Below the pieces are notes generated by a model. It searched no databases, was not told the DNA's origin, and saw nothing but the letters and a program-made list of their open reading frames with translations. The translations under genes and the position numbers were made by a program. Positions 33,959-44,000 of a stretch of DNA of 64,000 nucleotides are shown piece after piece (position 1 is the stretch's first letter; the number at the start of each line of letters is the position of its first letter). The stretch comes from an uncultured Muribaculaceae bacterium (lineage in GTDB: Bacteria > Bacteroidota > Bacteroidia > Bacteroidales > Muribaculaceae), in NCBI GenBank assembly GCA_910587075.1, contig CAJUKE010000006.1:25109-89108 (forward strand), read 5' to 3'.

Positions 33959-34606
33959 ATGATTATAGCATCAAAGAAACGTAAGGAGAATATCGCGGAG
34001 TATATCCTGTATATGTGGCAGATAGAGGACCTGATTCGTGCTAACGGACTTGATATTGACAAAATCAAGGCTAATGTCATAGACTCATTCCAGCTCGATG
34101 ACGCCCAGAAGGAGGAGATGACGCAGTGGTATGAGTCGCTGATCGATATGATGCGGCGCGAAGGCGTTACGGAGAAGGGGCATCTGCAGATTAACAAGAA
34201 CATACTGAACCAGCTCGTGAGGTTGCACCAGGCCCTGCTTAACGACCCGGAGTTCCCCGAGTATTCGGCGGAATTTTACAGGACGTTGCCATTCATAGTT
34301 GAACTGCGGTCCAAAGCCGGTGACGCGAAAGTCGGTGAGATAGAAACCTGTTTCACGGCTCTTTATGGTATGCTGATGATGCGCTTGCAGAAGAAGGAGC
34401 TGAGCGAGGACACTCTTAACGCGCTGAAGCAGATAACGCGCTTTATCAACCTCCTCAGCCGCGACTTCCATCTCGACGAGGAGGACAAACTCTTCAAGCA
34501 TTGCGATGACGGAGTCGCACAGAATGAGCACGGTTCTAATCCCCTCGCCCAGGCAGAGACAAACCGACGCGCCGAGGCTCCAACCGCTGAACTTCCTGAA
34601 AAATAA
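33959..34606 (+). CDS. DUF4924 family protein
   Basis: A 215-residue, mostly helical, soluble protein with the N-terminus MIIASKKRKENIAEYILYMWQ seen in the Bacteroidetes family DUF4924. The first 175 residues form the conserved part. The last 40 are polar and probably disordered. There is no signal peptide or membrane segment. Function is unknown. It precedes rmuC by 30 bp, and the two may share a transcript. Confidence 0.75.
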   Translation: MIIASKKRKENIAEYILYMWQIEDLIRANGLDIDKIKANVIDSFQLDDAQKEEMTQWYESLIDMMRREGVTEKGHLQINKNILNQLVRLHQALLNDPEFPEYSAEFYRTLPFIVELRSKAGDAKVGEIETCFTALYGMLMMRLQKKELSEDTLNALKQITRFINLLSRDFHLDEEDKLFKHCDDGVAQNEHGSNPLAQAETNRRAEAPTAELPEK

Positions 34607-34636
34607 AGGCGGGATAACCACTGAAACCAATCATTT

Positions 34637-36040
34637 ATGACAATAGCTATATTCATAATAATCGGCCTGGCATTGGGTGCGGTACTCGGCTTTATAATCG
34701 GGCGGCAGCAGAATGCCGCGCCGTTGGCCGTTGAGCGTGCCAGAGCCGAGAGCGCCGAGACGAGACTGGTCGAAGCGCGCGACGCCACCGCGAAGCAGCT
34801 TTCCGATGAGCGCGCTGCAGCCAATACAAGGCTATCCGAGACCTGCGCGGAATACGAAAGGAGGCTGCAGGCATTGAAGGCCGATGCGGACAAGCGGCTT
34901 GCGGAAGCACGCGATGCCGCCATACGGCAGATTATGTCGGAAAGGGAACATCAGGAAGCTCTCAGAGCAGAGGCTGACAAACAATGGAAGTCGCAGCTCG
35001 AAAAATTGCGCGAGGAGATGCGCAACGCCGCGGCTGAACTGCTCCAGGCACGGCAAGCCGCCCTACAGGAGTCAAACCGCGAACAGATGGGTGAAATACT
35101 GAAACCGATCAGGGAGCAGTTTGCGGAATTCAAACGCACAGTCGAGGAGTCGCGCACGGCCTCGGAAGTTGGTCGCAAAGAGATCCGCAACACGTTTGAC
35201 GCGTCGATGAAGCTTTTCCAGCAGCAACAGGAACAGGCCGTCAAGCTTATGCGCGAACAGACCGACAAAATCGGCCAGGACGCGGCAAACCTGACAAGGG
35301 CGCTCAAAGGGGACTCGAAAATGCAGGGCGACTGGGGCGAGATGATTCTGGAATCAGTGCTCGCCAACAGCGGATTACGCCGCGACGAGGAGTACTTTAT
35401 CCAGGAGGTGACCCCCGACGAGGAAGGACGCAATCTCCGCCCCGATGTGATTGTGAAATTTCCAGAAGGACGCTCCGTGGTAATCGACTCAAAAGTATCG
35501 CTCACCGCGTACGCAGCCGCCACCGAGGCTCCAACCGAAGAGCTCGCTCAGCGAATGCTTTCCGAGCACGTCAGGAGTGTGCGCAAACATATCGACGAGC
35601 TCGCCGAAAAGCGTTACGACAAAACCGTCAAGGACGCGATCGGATATGTGCTGATGTTTATGCCGATTGAGAACAGCTACATGGTGGCCATGAAGAAGCA
35701 GCCGGACCTCAGCCGCTACGCTTATCAGAAAGGCATAATACTCATCTCGCCGAGCAACCTAATGATGGCGCTCCAGCTCGCTTTCAATCTCTGGCAACAG
35801 GACCGCCAGGGAAAGAATGTCGAGAAAATAGTTAAGACGGCTACCGAACTCTACGAGAAACTATCGCTATTTTCCGACACGTTCGCTGATGTCGAGGGGC
35901 AGATCGAGCGATTGCAGAAAACATTCTCCAAGGCGAAAGACCAGCTATATGAGGGGAAAGGCAACGTCATGCGCCGTATGGAGGGGCTCAAAACCCTCGG
36001 TATCACGCCCAAGCGGCAGATTAAAGGGCTTGAGGAGTAA
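34637..36040 (+). CDS. rmuC: RmuC family protein
   Basis: A 467-residue RmuC protein, linked to limiting recombination at inverted repeats; biochemically it resembles nucleases of the PD-(D/E)XK type. It has one N-terminal membrane helix (3-22), a long Ala/Arg/Glu coiled coil (about 30-200), then the conserved domain with KMQGDWGEMILE, LRPDVIVKFPEGRSVVIDSKVSL (likely catalytic D/E-x-K), and VLMFMPIENSY. It is followed by a hairpin before convergent proA. Confidence 0.92.
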   Translation: MTIAIFIIIGLALGAVLGFIIGRQQNAAPLAVERARAESAETRLVEARDATAKQLSDERAAANTRLSETCAEYERRLQALKADADKRLAEARDAAIRQIMSEREHQEALRAEADKQWKSQLEKLREEMRNAAAELLQARQAALQESNREQMGEILKPIREQFAEFKRTVEESRTASEVGRKEIRNTFDASMKLFQQQQEQAVKLMREQTDKIGQDAANLTRALKGDSKMQGDWGEMILESVLANSGLRRDEEYFIQEVTPDEEGRNLRPDVIVKFPEGRSVVIDSKVSLTAYAAATEAPTEELAQRMLSEHVRSVRKHIDELAEKRYDKTVKDAIGYVLMFMPIENSYMVAMKKQPDLSRYAYQKGIILISPSNLMMALQLAFNLWQQDRQGKNVEKIVKTATELYEKLSLFSDTFADVEGQIERLQKTFSKAKDQLYEGKGNVMRRMEGLKTLGITPKRQIKGLEE

Positions 36041-36061
36041 GACTTTGCTAATAAGCATATA

Positions 36062-36109
36062 AAGGTCGGAGATTTTGAGGAACGCCAGTCCCGCAAGATC
36101 TCCGACCTT
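36062..36109. terminator. Bidirectional hairpin between rmuC and proA
   Basis: A perfect 12-bp inverted repeat (36062-36073 and 36098-36109) with a 24-base loop lies between convergent genes. Confidence 0.6.
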
Positions 36110-36136
36110 CATATTACGCGCTGATTCAAAGAATTA

Positions 36137-37393
36137 TCAGGGGCGCAACTGCCCGTTGCCGTCGATGAGCCAACGGTATGTAGTGATTTCGCGCAAACCC
36201 ATCGGACCCCTCGGGCCGAGTTTCTGAGTGGAAATGCCTATTTCAGCACCGAGACCGAATTGTGCGCCGTCGGTGAAACTTGTAGGAGCGTTGACGTAGA
36301 CGCATGCGGCATCGACCTCCCGCTGAAACTTTTCGGCGGCTGCTGCGTCCCCGGTGATTACGCATTCGCTGTGGCCCGAGCCGAAGCGTGCGATATGTTC
36401 GATAGCCTCGTCGATGTCGGAAACCGTCCTTATCCCCATTTTATAGTCCATCCATTCGGTGGCCCAGGTTGAATCGTAAGCGTGCCGGAGCAATTCCGGC
36501 GGGTAGGCGCTTTGGAGCGAGCGGAAAGCCTCCTCGTCGGCGTAAATCGCTACTCCCTTCTCGGCAAGTGGTTTCACGAGGTCAGGGAGATCGGCAAGAC
36601 GGGCGCGGTCAATGAGCAGGGTGTCAAGTGCGTTGCACACGCTAACCCGCCGGGTCTTGGCGTTGCATATGATGGCTGCGCCCATTTCCTTGTCACCCGC
36701 GGTATGGAAATAAGCGCTCACGACTCCAGCGCCGGTCTCGATAACGGGTACCCGGGCGTTGTCGCGTACGAACTCAATGAGTCGCTTCCCGCCGCGAGGA
36801 ATACAGATGTCGACATATCCGACCGCGTTGAGCATCGCGGCCGTTGCCTCGTGGGTCGAAGGGAGCAATGCCAGGACGTTGGAGTCAATCCCTTCTTCCG
36901 AGAGGATTTTGTGTATGAGTTCGACGATAGCCCTGTTGGAGTATTCAGCGTCGCTGCCCCCTTTGAGAACGCATGCGTTGCCGCTCTTGAAACATAGCGA
37001 AAAAACATCGAAAGTAACGTTTGGACGCGCCTCGTAAACCACGCCCACCACGCCGAACGGCACCCGCACCTTGCGAAGGCGCAAGCCATTGGGGAGCAGA
37101 CGGTCCTCGTCGACATCGCCCAACGGTGACGGAAGTGAGGCCACATGGCGAATATCCCCGCCGATAGCGAGGAGCCGCTCGCGGGTAAGCTTCAGTCGGT
37201 CATAAAGCGGATTGCCAGGATTCATCCGCTCCAGATCCTTTGCGTTGGCCTCAAGGAGCGTTTCGGTGGCCGGCTCTATGGCGTCGGCCAGTTTCAAAAG
37301 AACCGCGTCGCGACGTTCGGCGGAAATCAGTCCCAGCTGACGCGAAGCTGCCTTTACGGCTTTGAAAGTATCGGAAAGTGAAGTTTGTTCCAT
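36137..37393 (-). CDS. proA: Gamma-glutamyl phosphate reductase ProA
   Basis: A 418-residue NADPH-dependent reductase, second step of proline synthesis from glutamate. Aldehyde-dehydrogenase-fold signatures are VPFGVVGVVYEARPNVTFDV, KSGNACVLKGGSDA, IPRGGKRLI, and the catalytic Cys in DAACVYVNAPTSFTDG. The start at 37393 is one base after the proB stop, so the genes are translationally coupled. Upstream in-frame starts would lie inside proB. Confidence 0.96.
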   Translation of the reverse strand: MEQTSLSDTFKAVKAASRQLGLISAERRDAVLLKLADAIEPATETLLEANAKDLERMNPGNPLYDRLKLTRERLLAIGGDIRHVASLPSPLGDVDEDRLLPNGLRLRKVRVPFGVVGVVYEARPNVTFDVFSLCFKSGNACVLKGGSDAEYSNRAIVELIHKILSEEGIDSNVLALLPSTHEATAAMLNAVGYVDICIPRGGKRLIEFVRDNARVPVIETGAGVVSAYFHTAGDKEMGAAIICNAKTRRVSVCNALDTLLIDRARLADLPDLVKPLAEKGVAIYADEEAFRSLQSAYPPELLRHAYDSTWATEWMDYKMGIRTVSDIDEAIEHIARFGSGHSECVITGDAAAAEKFQREVDAACVYVNAPTSFTDGAQFGLGAEIGISTQKLGPRGPMGLREITTYRWLIDGNGQLRP

Positions 37394-37394
37394 A

Positions 37395-38480
37395 TTATTC
37401 CATAAACAGATAGTCATAATGTACAACAGGGCGTCCGCCGCGCTGCCCTATCATCGCTATAGTGGCGGCGGAATTACACGAGGCCCTTCCCACACCCATT
37501 TTCGAGCCGTCGGGAGCATAGATGTTTACAATGTCGCCCTCCTCCCATTCGCCATCAACCGAAGTGATACCGATTGGCAGAAGGCTTACGGCCTTGTCGC
37601 CCCGCAGCATACGGGCAGCATCCTCATTGACTGTAACGCGCCCTTTGGCGAAACTCACACTGTGGGCAATCCATCGCTTGATATTGCTCACGGGGACTTC
37701 GCGGGGTTCGAACTCCGTGTGCGGCACTTGGTCGGGGCGCTCTACCAGGTCGGTCAGCACGCCGTTTCTACGGCCATTGGCGATAATCACCCTCACACCC
37801 TCTTCCGACAGCATCTTGGCAATACCGTATTTCGTGCCCATGCCTCCGCGGCCGAAGCCGCTTTTGGTAGCGGAGATATTGTCAGTCAGATCATCTTCAA
37901 GTTTTACTTTGGAGATAAGCGTTGAGCCAGGGGCGTCGGGAGCGCCGGTGAAAATGCCATCGACGTTCGACAGAATTACGAGAGTGTCGGCATCCATCAT
38001 GGCCGCGATAAGTCCCGAGAGCTCATCGTTATCGGTAAACATCAGCTCGGTCATTGACGCCGTGTCATTCTCGTTAACAATAGGAATGACATCATTATCA
38101 AGCATCACCTCCATACACGACCGCTGGTTGAGATACGCGAGCCGCGATCCGAAATTCTCTTTTTGGGTAAGCACCTGGCCTACCTGTAGCCCGTGTCCGC
38201 CGAATAGTGAAAGATAAGTGGTCATAAGGCGAATCTGCCCCACGGCAGAAAACAACTGCCTCTGCCCCACGCTGTCGAGTTTTCGGGCCGGAGTTACCAT
38301 CGAACGTCCGCAAGCCACGGCCCCGGATGATACCAGAATCACCTTGTGGCCTTTCTTGTGCAGTTCCGCGATCTGGTCAACGATGCCCGACATGATGGTA
38401 ACATCCGGCGACCCGTCGCTTCTGGTCAGCACATTGCTCCCGACCTTTACTACTATTCTTCTGTTCATTGTCACTGACAT
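37395..38480 (-). CDS. proB: Glutamate 5-kinase ProB
   Basis: A 361-residue kinase making gamma-glutamyl phosphate, first step of proline synthesis. The amino-acid kinase domain (about 5-255) has RIVVKVGSNVLTR, VILVSSGAVACG, PIVNENDTAS, and GFGRGGMGTKY. A C-terminal PUA domain follows (about 275-360). The start may be the ATG at 38480 or the one four codons later. It lies in the order proC-proB-proA with 1-4 bp gaps. Confidence 0.96.
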   Translation of the reverse strand: MSVTMNRRIVVKVGSNVLTRSDGSPDVTIMSGIVDQIAELHKKGHKVILVSSGAVACGRSMVTPARKLDSVGQRQLFSAVGQIRLMTTYLSLFGGHGLQVGQVLTQKENFGSRLAYLNQRSCMEVMLDNDVIPIVNENDTASMTELMFTDNDELSGLIAAMMDADTLVILSNVDGIFTGAPDAPGSTLISKVKLEDDLTDNISATKSGFGRGGMGTKYGIAKMLSEEGVRVIIANGRRNGVLTDLVERPDQVPHTEFEPREVPVSNIKRWIAHSVSFAKGRVTVNEDAARMLRGDKAVSLLPIGITSVDGEWEEGDIVNIYAPDGSKMGVGRASCNSAATIAMIGQRGGRPVVHYDYLFME

Positions 38481-38484
38481 CTCA

Positions 38485-39264
38485 TTATTTTAATCCGGCT
38501 TTGAGGCCGCGGATTACAGCCGACGAAAATCCGGCGCGCTCCATCTCGTTCAGCCCCTTGATCGTAACTCCGCCGGGGGTTGTCACTTTGTCAATCTCAC
38601 TCTCGGCGTGCGCGCCTTCGGCAAGCAGCGAGGCAGCACCCTTGACCGTCTGCGCCACGATTTCCTGCGCGACATCGGCTCTGAAGCCGAGCTCGACGCC
38701 ACCTTCCACCGCTGCCCTGATGTAACGCAGGGCGTAAGCTATGCCGCATGAGGCGAGCGTGGTTCCGGCGGCGAGCAACCGCTCCTCCACGATCATCGTG
38801 TCGCCAATACGCTTGAACGCGTCGTCGATCAGCGAGAGCGAATCACCCATAGCGGTTACCGGCGCGATGAACGTCATTGATTGCATAACGGAAGCAGCCG
38901 TATTGGGTATCACAATCGCCGTCTGCGGCATATCGGAACCCGTGTCGAGCCATTCAATCAGATCTTTTGAGGATACCCCGGCGGCGATTACCGCCAGTGT
39001 CTGATTGTCAGGGTCTATGTCGCTCTTCATTTCCTCAAGCACATCCTTGACAAGCCAAGGTTTAACGAACACCATAATCAGGTCGGCACCCGTTATTGCC
39101 GAGCGATTTTCGGCCGTCGTGCGTGTCCCGATTCCGGCAAATTTGGCCAGAACCCTCTTCGACGGATCCGAAACGGATATATCGGTCGCGGGGAATCCGC
39201 TTTTCACAAGTCCCTCTACAACCGCGCCTCCCATGGCTCCGGCTCCGATAACTGCGATTTTCAT
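38485..39264 (-). CDS. proC: Pyrroline-5-carboxylate reductase ProC
   Basis: A 259-residue reductase, last step of proline synthesis. The Rossmann opening is MKIAVIGAGAMGGAVVEGL. VFVKPWLVKDVL, PNTAASVMQSMTFI and the C-terminal VTTPGGVTIKGLNEMERAGF are diagnostic. The ATG at 39264 gives the normal N-terminus. As first gene of proC-proB-proA, it completes the glutamate-to-proline pathway in one operon. A weak minus-strand -7 box (39314-39307) lies 43 bp upstream. Confidence 0.96.
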   Translation of the reverse strand: MKIAVIGAGAMGGAVVEGLVKSGFPATDISVSDPSKRVLAKFAGIGTRTTAENRSAITGADLIMVFVKPWLVKDVLEEMKSDIDPDNQTLAVIAAGVSSKDLIEWLDTGSDMPQTAIVIPNTAASVMQSMTFIAPVTAMGDSLSLIDDAFKRIGDTMIVEERLLAAGTTLASCGIAYALRYIRAAVEGGVELGFRADVAQEIVAQTVKGAASLLAEGAHAESEIDKVTTPGGVTIKGLNEMERAGFSSAVIRGLKAGLK

Positions 39265-39367
39265 AATTGCAAACTGATTAGAATTGATACAATCTAAGTT
39301 ATCTCGCAAAAGTAACAATAAAATGACTTATATTGATTATCTTTATCCCGAAAAAAAACACTAAACG

Positions 39368-39841
39368 ATGAATGACGGCTCTTACACAATCAGTTCTCAG
39401 TTAGGTAGAATTGAAATCGGTATTCAGGCAGGACGTATTGTAAGCATTTCTTTCGCGGAAAACGATACCCCCTCGGCCTCACAGACATTACTTTCAGCGG
39501 AAGTGGTTGATCGCTTCAATATAGAAAGATTGCTTAGTGGGTGCGCCGATTTGGTCGGAATGTTGGATTTCGGCAATTGCACGCCCTTCCAACGCGCCGT
39601 GTGGCAAGCGGTTGCGGGAATCCAGCCCGGAACTACCATAACATACGGCGAACTCGCGCGCAGGGTCGGTTGCCCGGGTGGCGCACGGGCCGTAGCGCGG
39701 GCTTTGGCATCAAACCGGCTCGCCTTGATAGTGCCTTGCCATAGAGTCGTCCATTCCGACGGCTCGCCCAGCGGGTATAAATGGGGTGCGGAAAGGAAAA
39801 AGGCGCTTCTTGAGTTTGAGAAAAATCATTTTGGCAGGTAA
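39368..39841 (+). CDS. ogt: Methylated-DNA--protein-cysteine methyltransferase
   Basis: A 157-residue suicide repair protein that removes O6-alkyl groups from guanine. The acceptor Cys124 is in IVPCHRVV. The C-terminal DNA-binding part has TPFQRAVWQAVAGIQPGTTITYGELARRVG and the arginine-finger helix ARAVARALASNRL. The N-terminal RNase-H-like domain is short (about 65 residues). It is divergent from proC. Confidence 0.94.
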   Translation: MNDGSYTISSQLGRIEIGIQAGRIVSISFAENDTPSASQTLLSAEVVDRFNIERLLSGCADLVGMLDFGNCTPFQRAVWQAVAGIQPGTTITYGELARRVGCPGGARAVARALASNRLALIVPCHRVVHSDGSPSGYKWGAERKKALLEFEKNHFGR

Positions 39842-39859
39842 TGATTGCTGTTTTTTCGC

Positions 39860-39867
39860 TACCTTTG
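39860..39867 (+). promoter_or_regulatory. Likely -7 box before holB
   Basis: TACCTTTG matches TAnnTTTG and lies 53 bp before holB. No TTTG at the ideal distance is seen. It could drive the long run holB to dnaB. Confidence 0.4.
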
Positions 39868-39920
39868 TATTAGAAGCCGCCTGACCCGTTTCGGGCTGTT
39901 CCAAATGATTAGATCCGCTT

Positions 39921-41042
39921 ATGAGATTCTCTGATGTCCTGGCCCACGAAGGCGTAAAAGAACGGCTGCGAGCCCTGGTCGACAACGGCAGACTCCCCCA
40001 CGCGCTGCTGCTGGAGGGGCCTCCGGGAGTCGGCAAGTTCGCCATGGCCCGGGCCCTGGCCCAATATATCCACTGCGAGCACCGCTCGGGGGGTGACTCC
40101 TGCGGAGTCTGCCCGGCGTGCGTGCAGCATTCCACCTTCAACCACGTCGACCTCGTGCACTCCTTCCCGGTGCTCAAAAACGGCAAGAGCCAGGCCGTTT
40201 CTGACGATTATATCGTTGAGTTCCGCGATTTTATGACCACCTCGCCATATATGAATTTCGAGGAGTGGCAGAAAGCGCTCGGCAATATCAACGGCCAGCC
40301 TCAAATGTACGTCGAGGAGAGCCAGGATATACTGCGCAAACTCGCCTTTACCGCCCGCGCCTCTGATACCAAAATCGTGCTTATGTGGCTCCCGGAGAAG
40401 ATGAACGTGCAGTGCGCTAACAAGATGCTGAAACTCATAGAGGAACCGCTCCCGGGCACGGTGCTGATATTCGTAAGCGACAACCCGAGGGAGATACTGC
40501 CTACCATATACTCGCGTCTGCAGCGCGTCGAGATGCGGCGGCTTCCCGACGATACAGTGGCAGCGCACCTCGCTTCGACGCTCGGACTGACGGCTACTGA
40601 CGCCCGCTCAGTGGCCCACGTCGCCCAGGGGAGCATTCTCGCGGCAGAGAAGGAAGCCAGGATGAGCAAAGAGACGGAGCAGTTTCTTGAGTACTTCACG
40701 CGGCTGATGCGACTCGCCTACCAGCGAAAAATAGGCTTGCTGAAAATTTGGGCAAACGAAGTTGCCGGACTTGGCCGCGAGCAGGAAGGGCGTTTCCTTG
40801 AGTACTGCCAGCGTATGGTAAGGGAAAATTTCATACTGAATCTGCGCGTGCCCTCGCTCAACTACCTCAATATGGCCGAAAGCCAGTTCTCCTCACGTTT
40901 CTCTCCATTCATCAACGAGCGCAACGCCGAACGGATCATGGGCCAGTTCAACCTGGCGCAGACCGACATTGCGGCCAACGGTAACGCCAAAATCATACTG
41001 TTCGACCTGGCTGTCAAGATGATATTACTCCTCAAGCAATGA
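39921..41042 (+). CDS. holB: DNA polymerase III delta-prime subunit HolB
   Basis: A 373-residue clamp-loader subunit. The AAA+ core starts FSDVLAHEGVKERL and has LLEGPPGVGKFAMARAL (P-loop-like), a zinc-binding cluster with CGVCPACVQH, and MLKLIEEPLPGTVLIF with SDNPREILPTIYSRLQ (sensor 1 / SRC-like region, here SRLQ). The C-terminal collar domain follows. It overlaps the next gene by 4 bp (ATGA). Confidence 0.92.
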   Translation: MRFSDVLAHEGVKERLRALVDNGRLPHALLLEGPPGVGKFAMARALAQYIHCEHRSGGDSCGVCPACVQHSTFNHVDLVHSFPVLKNGKSQAVSDDYIVEFRDFMTTSPYMNFEEWQKALGNINGQPQMYVEESQDILRKLAFTARASDTKIVLMWLPEKMNVQCANKMLKLIEEPLPGTVLIFVSDNPREILPTIYSRLQRVEMRRLPDDTVAAHLASTLGLTATDARSVAHVAQGSILAAEKEARMSKETEQFLEYFTRLMRLAYQRKIGLLKIWANEVAGLGREQEGRFLEYCQRMVRENFILNLRVPSLNYLNMAESQFSSRFSPFINERNAERIMGQFNLAQTDIAANGNAKIILFDLAVKMILLLKQ

Positions 41043-44000
41043 ACCACACCCAACCCGACAATAGAGCGTCCCGGCCGGAGCCATTCCTCAAGGCAATCGC
41101 TCGGGCTTATAGTGCGGTGCCTCAGGAGCAACTGCTCGACTACTGTTTCGTTTTCCCGAACAAGCGCTCGGCGACCTTTTTCTCGCATTACCTCGCCGGA
41201 TTCCAGCGCCTTCAGTCGCCGACCTCGATCCAGCCGGAGGCCACTACCATCACCGACTTTGTAGAGAGCCTCACCCCCGGCATACAGGCCGAGCGCATGG
41301 AGCAGGTGCTTTTGCTCTACAGGGCCTATTGCCGGGTGCTTGAAGAGCGTCAGCGCCAGGTGCCGAAGGGTATGACTGCCGAAGAGGTCGCCGCGGAGAT
41401 TGACATAAACCGCTTCGTATACTGGGCCGATGTGCTCCTTTCCGATTTCAGCGATGTCGATATGTACCTCGCCGACCCGAAGGAGCTTTTCCGCAACGTA
41501 GAGCAGCTTAAGGAGATTTCGTCAAATTACCTGCAGCCGGAGGACTGGAAGGCGGCGGAGCGTTTTTTCAACCTTGGCAAGTCGTCGCAGCGCCATGTCG
41601 CCGAGTTCTGGAACCACATCGTGCACGACGGTGCCGAGGGGACGCGCTCGAAGGCTGTCAGCGGGTTCGTGCGCATATGGCAGGTGATGGACCTCGTCTA
41701 CCGCGAGTTTCATAAGGAACTTGAAGAGCGCGGGTTGCGTACATCCTCTATGGCGTACACCGCCGCGATGCGGTTTCTCGAAGACGCCGAAAGCGGCGAC
41801 CTGCCCCGTTCGCGGTACATCTTCGTGGGTTTCACCATGCTTTCGAAAGTCGAAGAGCGAATTTTCGCCCTCCTTCGCGATATGCGAGGTGCCGACGGCG
41901 AATCTATGGCCGACTTCTACTGGGACGTATCCTCGCCGGTGTTCCGCGACAAAGATAACTCCGCGGCAGGCTTTATGAGCAGATACGCCAAGGATTTCCC
42001 TTCGGTTTTCGAATGCGTTGAGCCGCTTGACCTCTTCCCGGAAATTCATATCATCGGAGTGCCATCGCGCTCGGCCCAGGCCCAGATAGCCGGACAGCTC
42101 GTTGCCGCCGAGCATCCGCTCGACATCGAGGAGGACCCGCTGCGGGCCGCCGATGCTCTGCGGCGCACGGCGGTAATACTGCCCGATGAGAAGCTGGTGC
42201 TCCCGATAGTTTCCGCGATTCCGCCGCAAATAAAACCACTAAATATCACTATGGGCTACAAGCTGAGGAACTCGCCGGTGTGGGGGCTGATGCGCGCCAT
42301 AGTGAGCCTGCAACTCAGAGGCCGCAAGGAGCGCGACGGCTACGCCTTTTTCAATGAGGATGTAAAGCGGGTACTCTCCCACCCCATTCTCCGCGACAGC
42401 CTCGCGGAAACTTGCTCTCTGGCCATGCGCTATATCAATGAGTCACACCTCATAATGATAAACGCTTCCATATTCGGGCAGGGCGGCTTCGCTCAGCTTG
42501 CCCCGGTATTCACCCCGGTGGCTCCAGGAGCTACGACCGATGATGTTTTCGCCTACCTCAAGCAATTGCTGGAGTGGATTGACGGACTGATTGTTGCCCG
42601 GCTTGACATACAGCCTGATGAGCAACTGCTTGAAGTTGAAGAATACGACGAGGATGGCGCCCCGATCGGTAGCGAAGCGCGGGGCAGCGTCAACCGGCTT
42701 GTCGACAGAGTGCTGCTGCGGCGCTATGCCGAGGCCTCCGACCATTTGCGCGAACTCGCGGCCCTATACCTCGATTCTGGGAAAACGCCACTCATTCCGT
42801 CTACGGTTTTCTCGCTTGTCGAACGGCTTATCTCCGGCGAGACAGTAAACTTCGAGGGTCGCCCACTCCGAGGCTTGCAGATCATGGGTATGCTTGAAGC
42901 ACGCTCGCTTGATTTCGACACTGTGATTCTGCCCTCGATGAACGAGAAGATTTTTCCGCGCACGAGGTTCCAGCCGTCGTTCATTCCCGAGCAGTTGCGC
43001 CGCGCTTACGGGCTATCGACTATCGAGCACCAGGAAGGAATTTTCGCATATTATTTCTACCGACTTATTTCCCGAGCGCGAAAAGTGTTTCTGCTTTACG
43101 ACACTCGTCCGGGCAGCCGGGGCGGCGGTCAAATGTCGCGCTATCTGCACCAGCTCCAGAGGGTATACCGGCCGGAAGGGCTCACCCGCGACCTTATTCC
43201 CTTCAACATACCGTCGCCCGACGACACGATGCTCGCCCAGCGCAAAACGCCGGAAATTATGGAGAAACTGGAGCGTTTCCGCTCCGAGGAGAATCCGTTG
43301 TATCTCTCCCCCTCGTCGGTCAACACCTATATCGACTGCCCGATGAAGTTCTACCTCGCCTACATAGCCGACTACAAGGAGGAGCGCGAGGTGCTTGAAT
43401 GGCTCGACGAAGGCACATACGGCACCATCGTTCACGAGGCTATCCAGAAGCTCTACGACAACCGTCTGGAACATCCGGGCGGCGAGAGGGTCGACGAAGC
43501 CGCCCTGACAGCCATGAGCGAGGATAAGGCGGCGATTAGGCGGGAGGTGACAAGGGCGTTCAACCGATACTATCTTCTGCTCGGCGTTGACAATGACACG
43601 CCGCTACCACCCGGCAGCGCCATGATGGGGCGCATGATTGAGCGGCAGATTTCCGACCTTTTCAGAATCGAGAAAGGGTTCGGGCCATTCACATATATCG
43701 GAGGCGAGCTTCCATATCAGAAACATTTGAAATTCATCGGCTCTCCAGCCGGGGATTCACCCGACTCCGCTCCGCGCTCCTTTTCGGTGAATATGAAGTG
43801 TAAAATCGACCGCGTTGATCGTCTCGACAATGGCTCGCTTCTGCGCATTGTGGATTACAAGACCGGGGGCGATGACCTCGACATTGCCTCTATCAAAGAA
43901 ATCTTCGAGCAGCCCAAATCAACGTTGGGCACGCGCAAGAAGGCTATTCTGCAGCTGATGATTTATTGCCAGGCGTATGCCGATTTGAGCGGAAGCGACG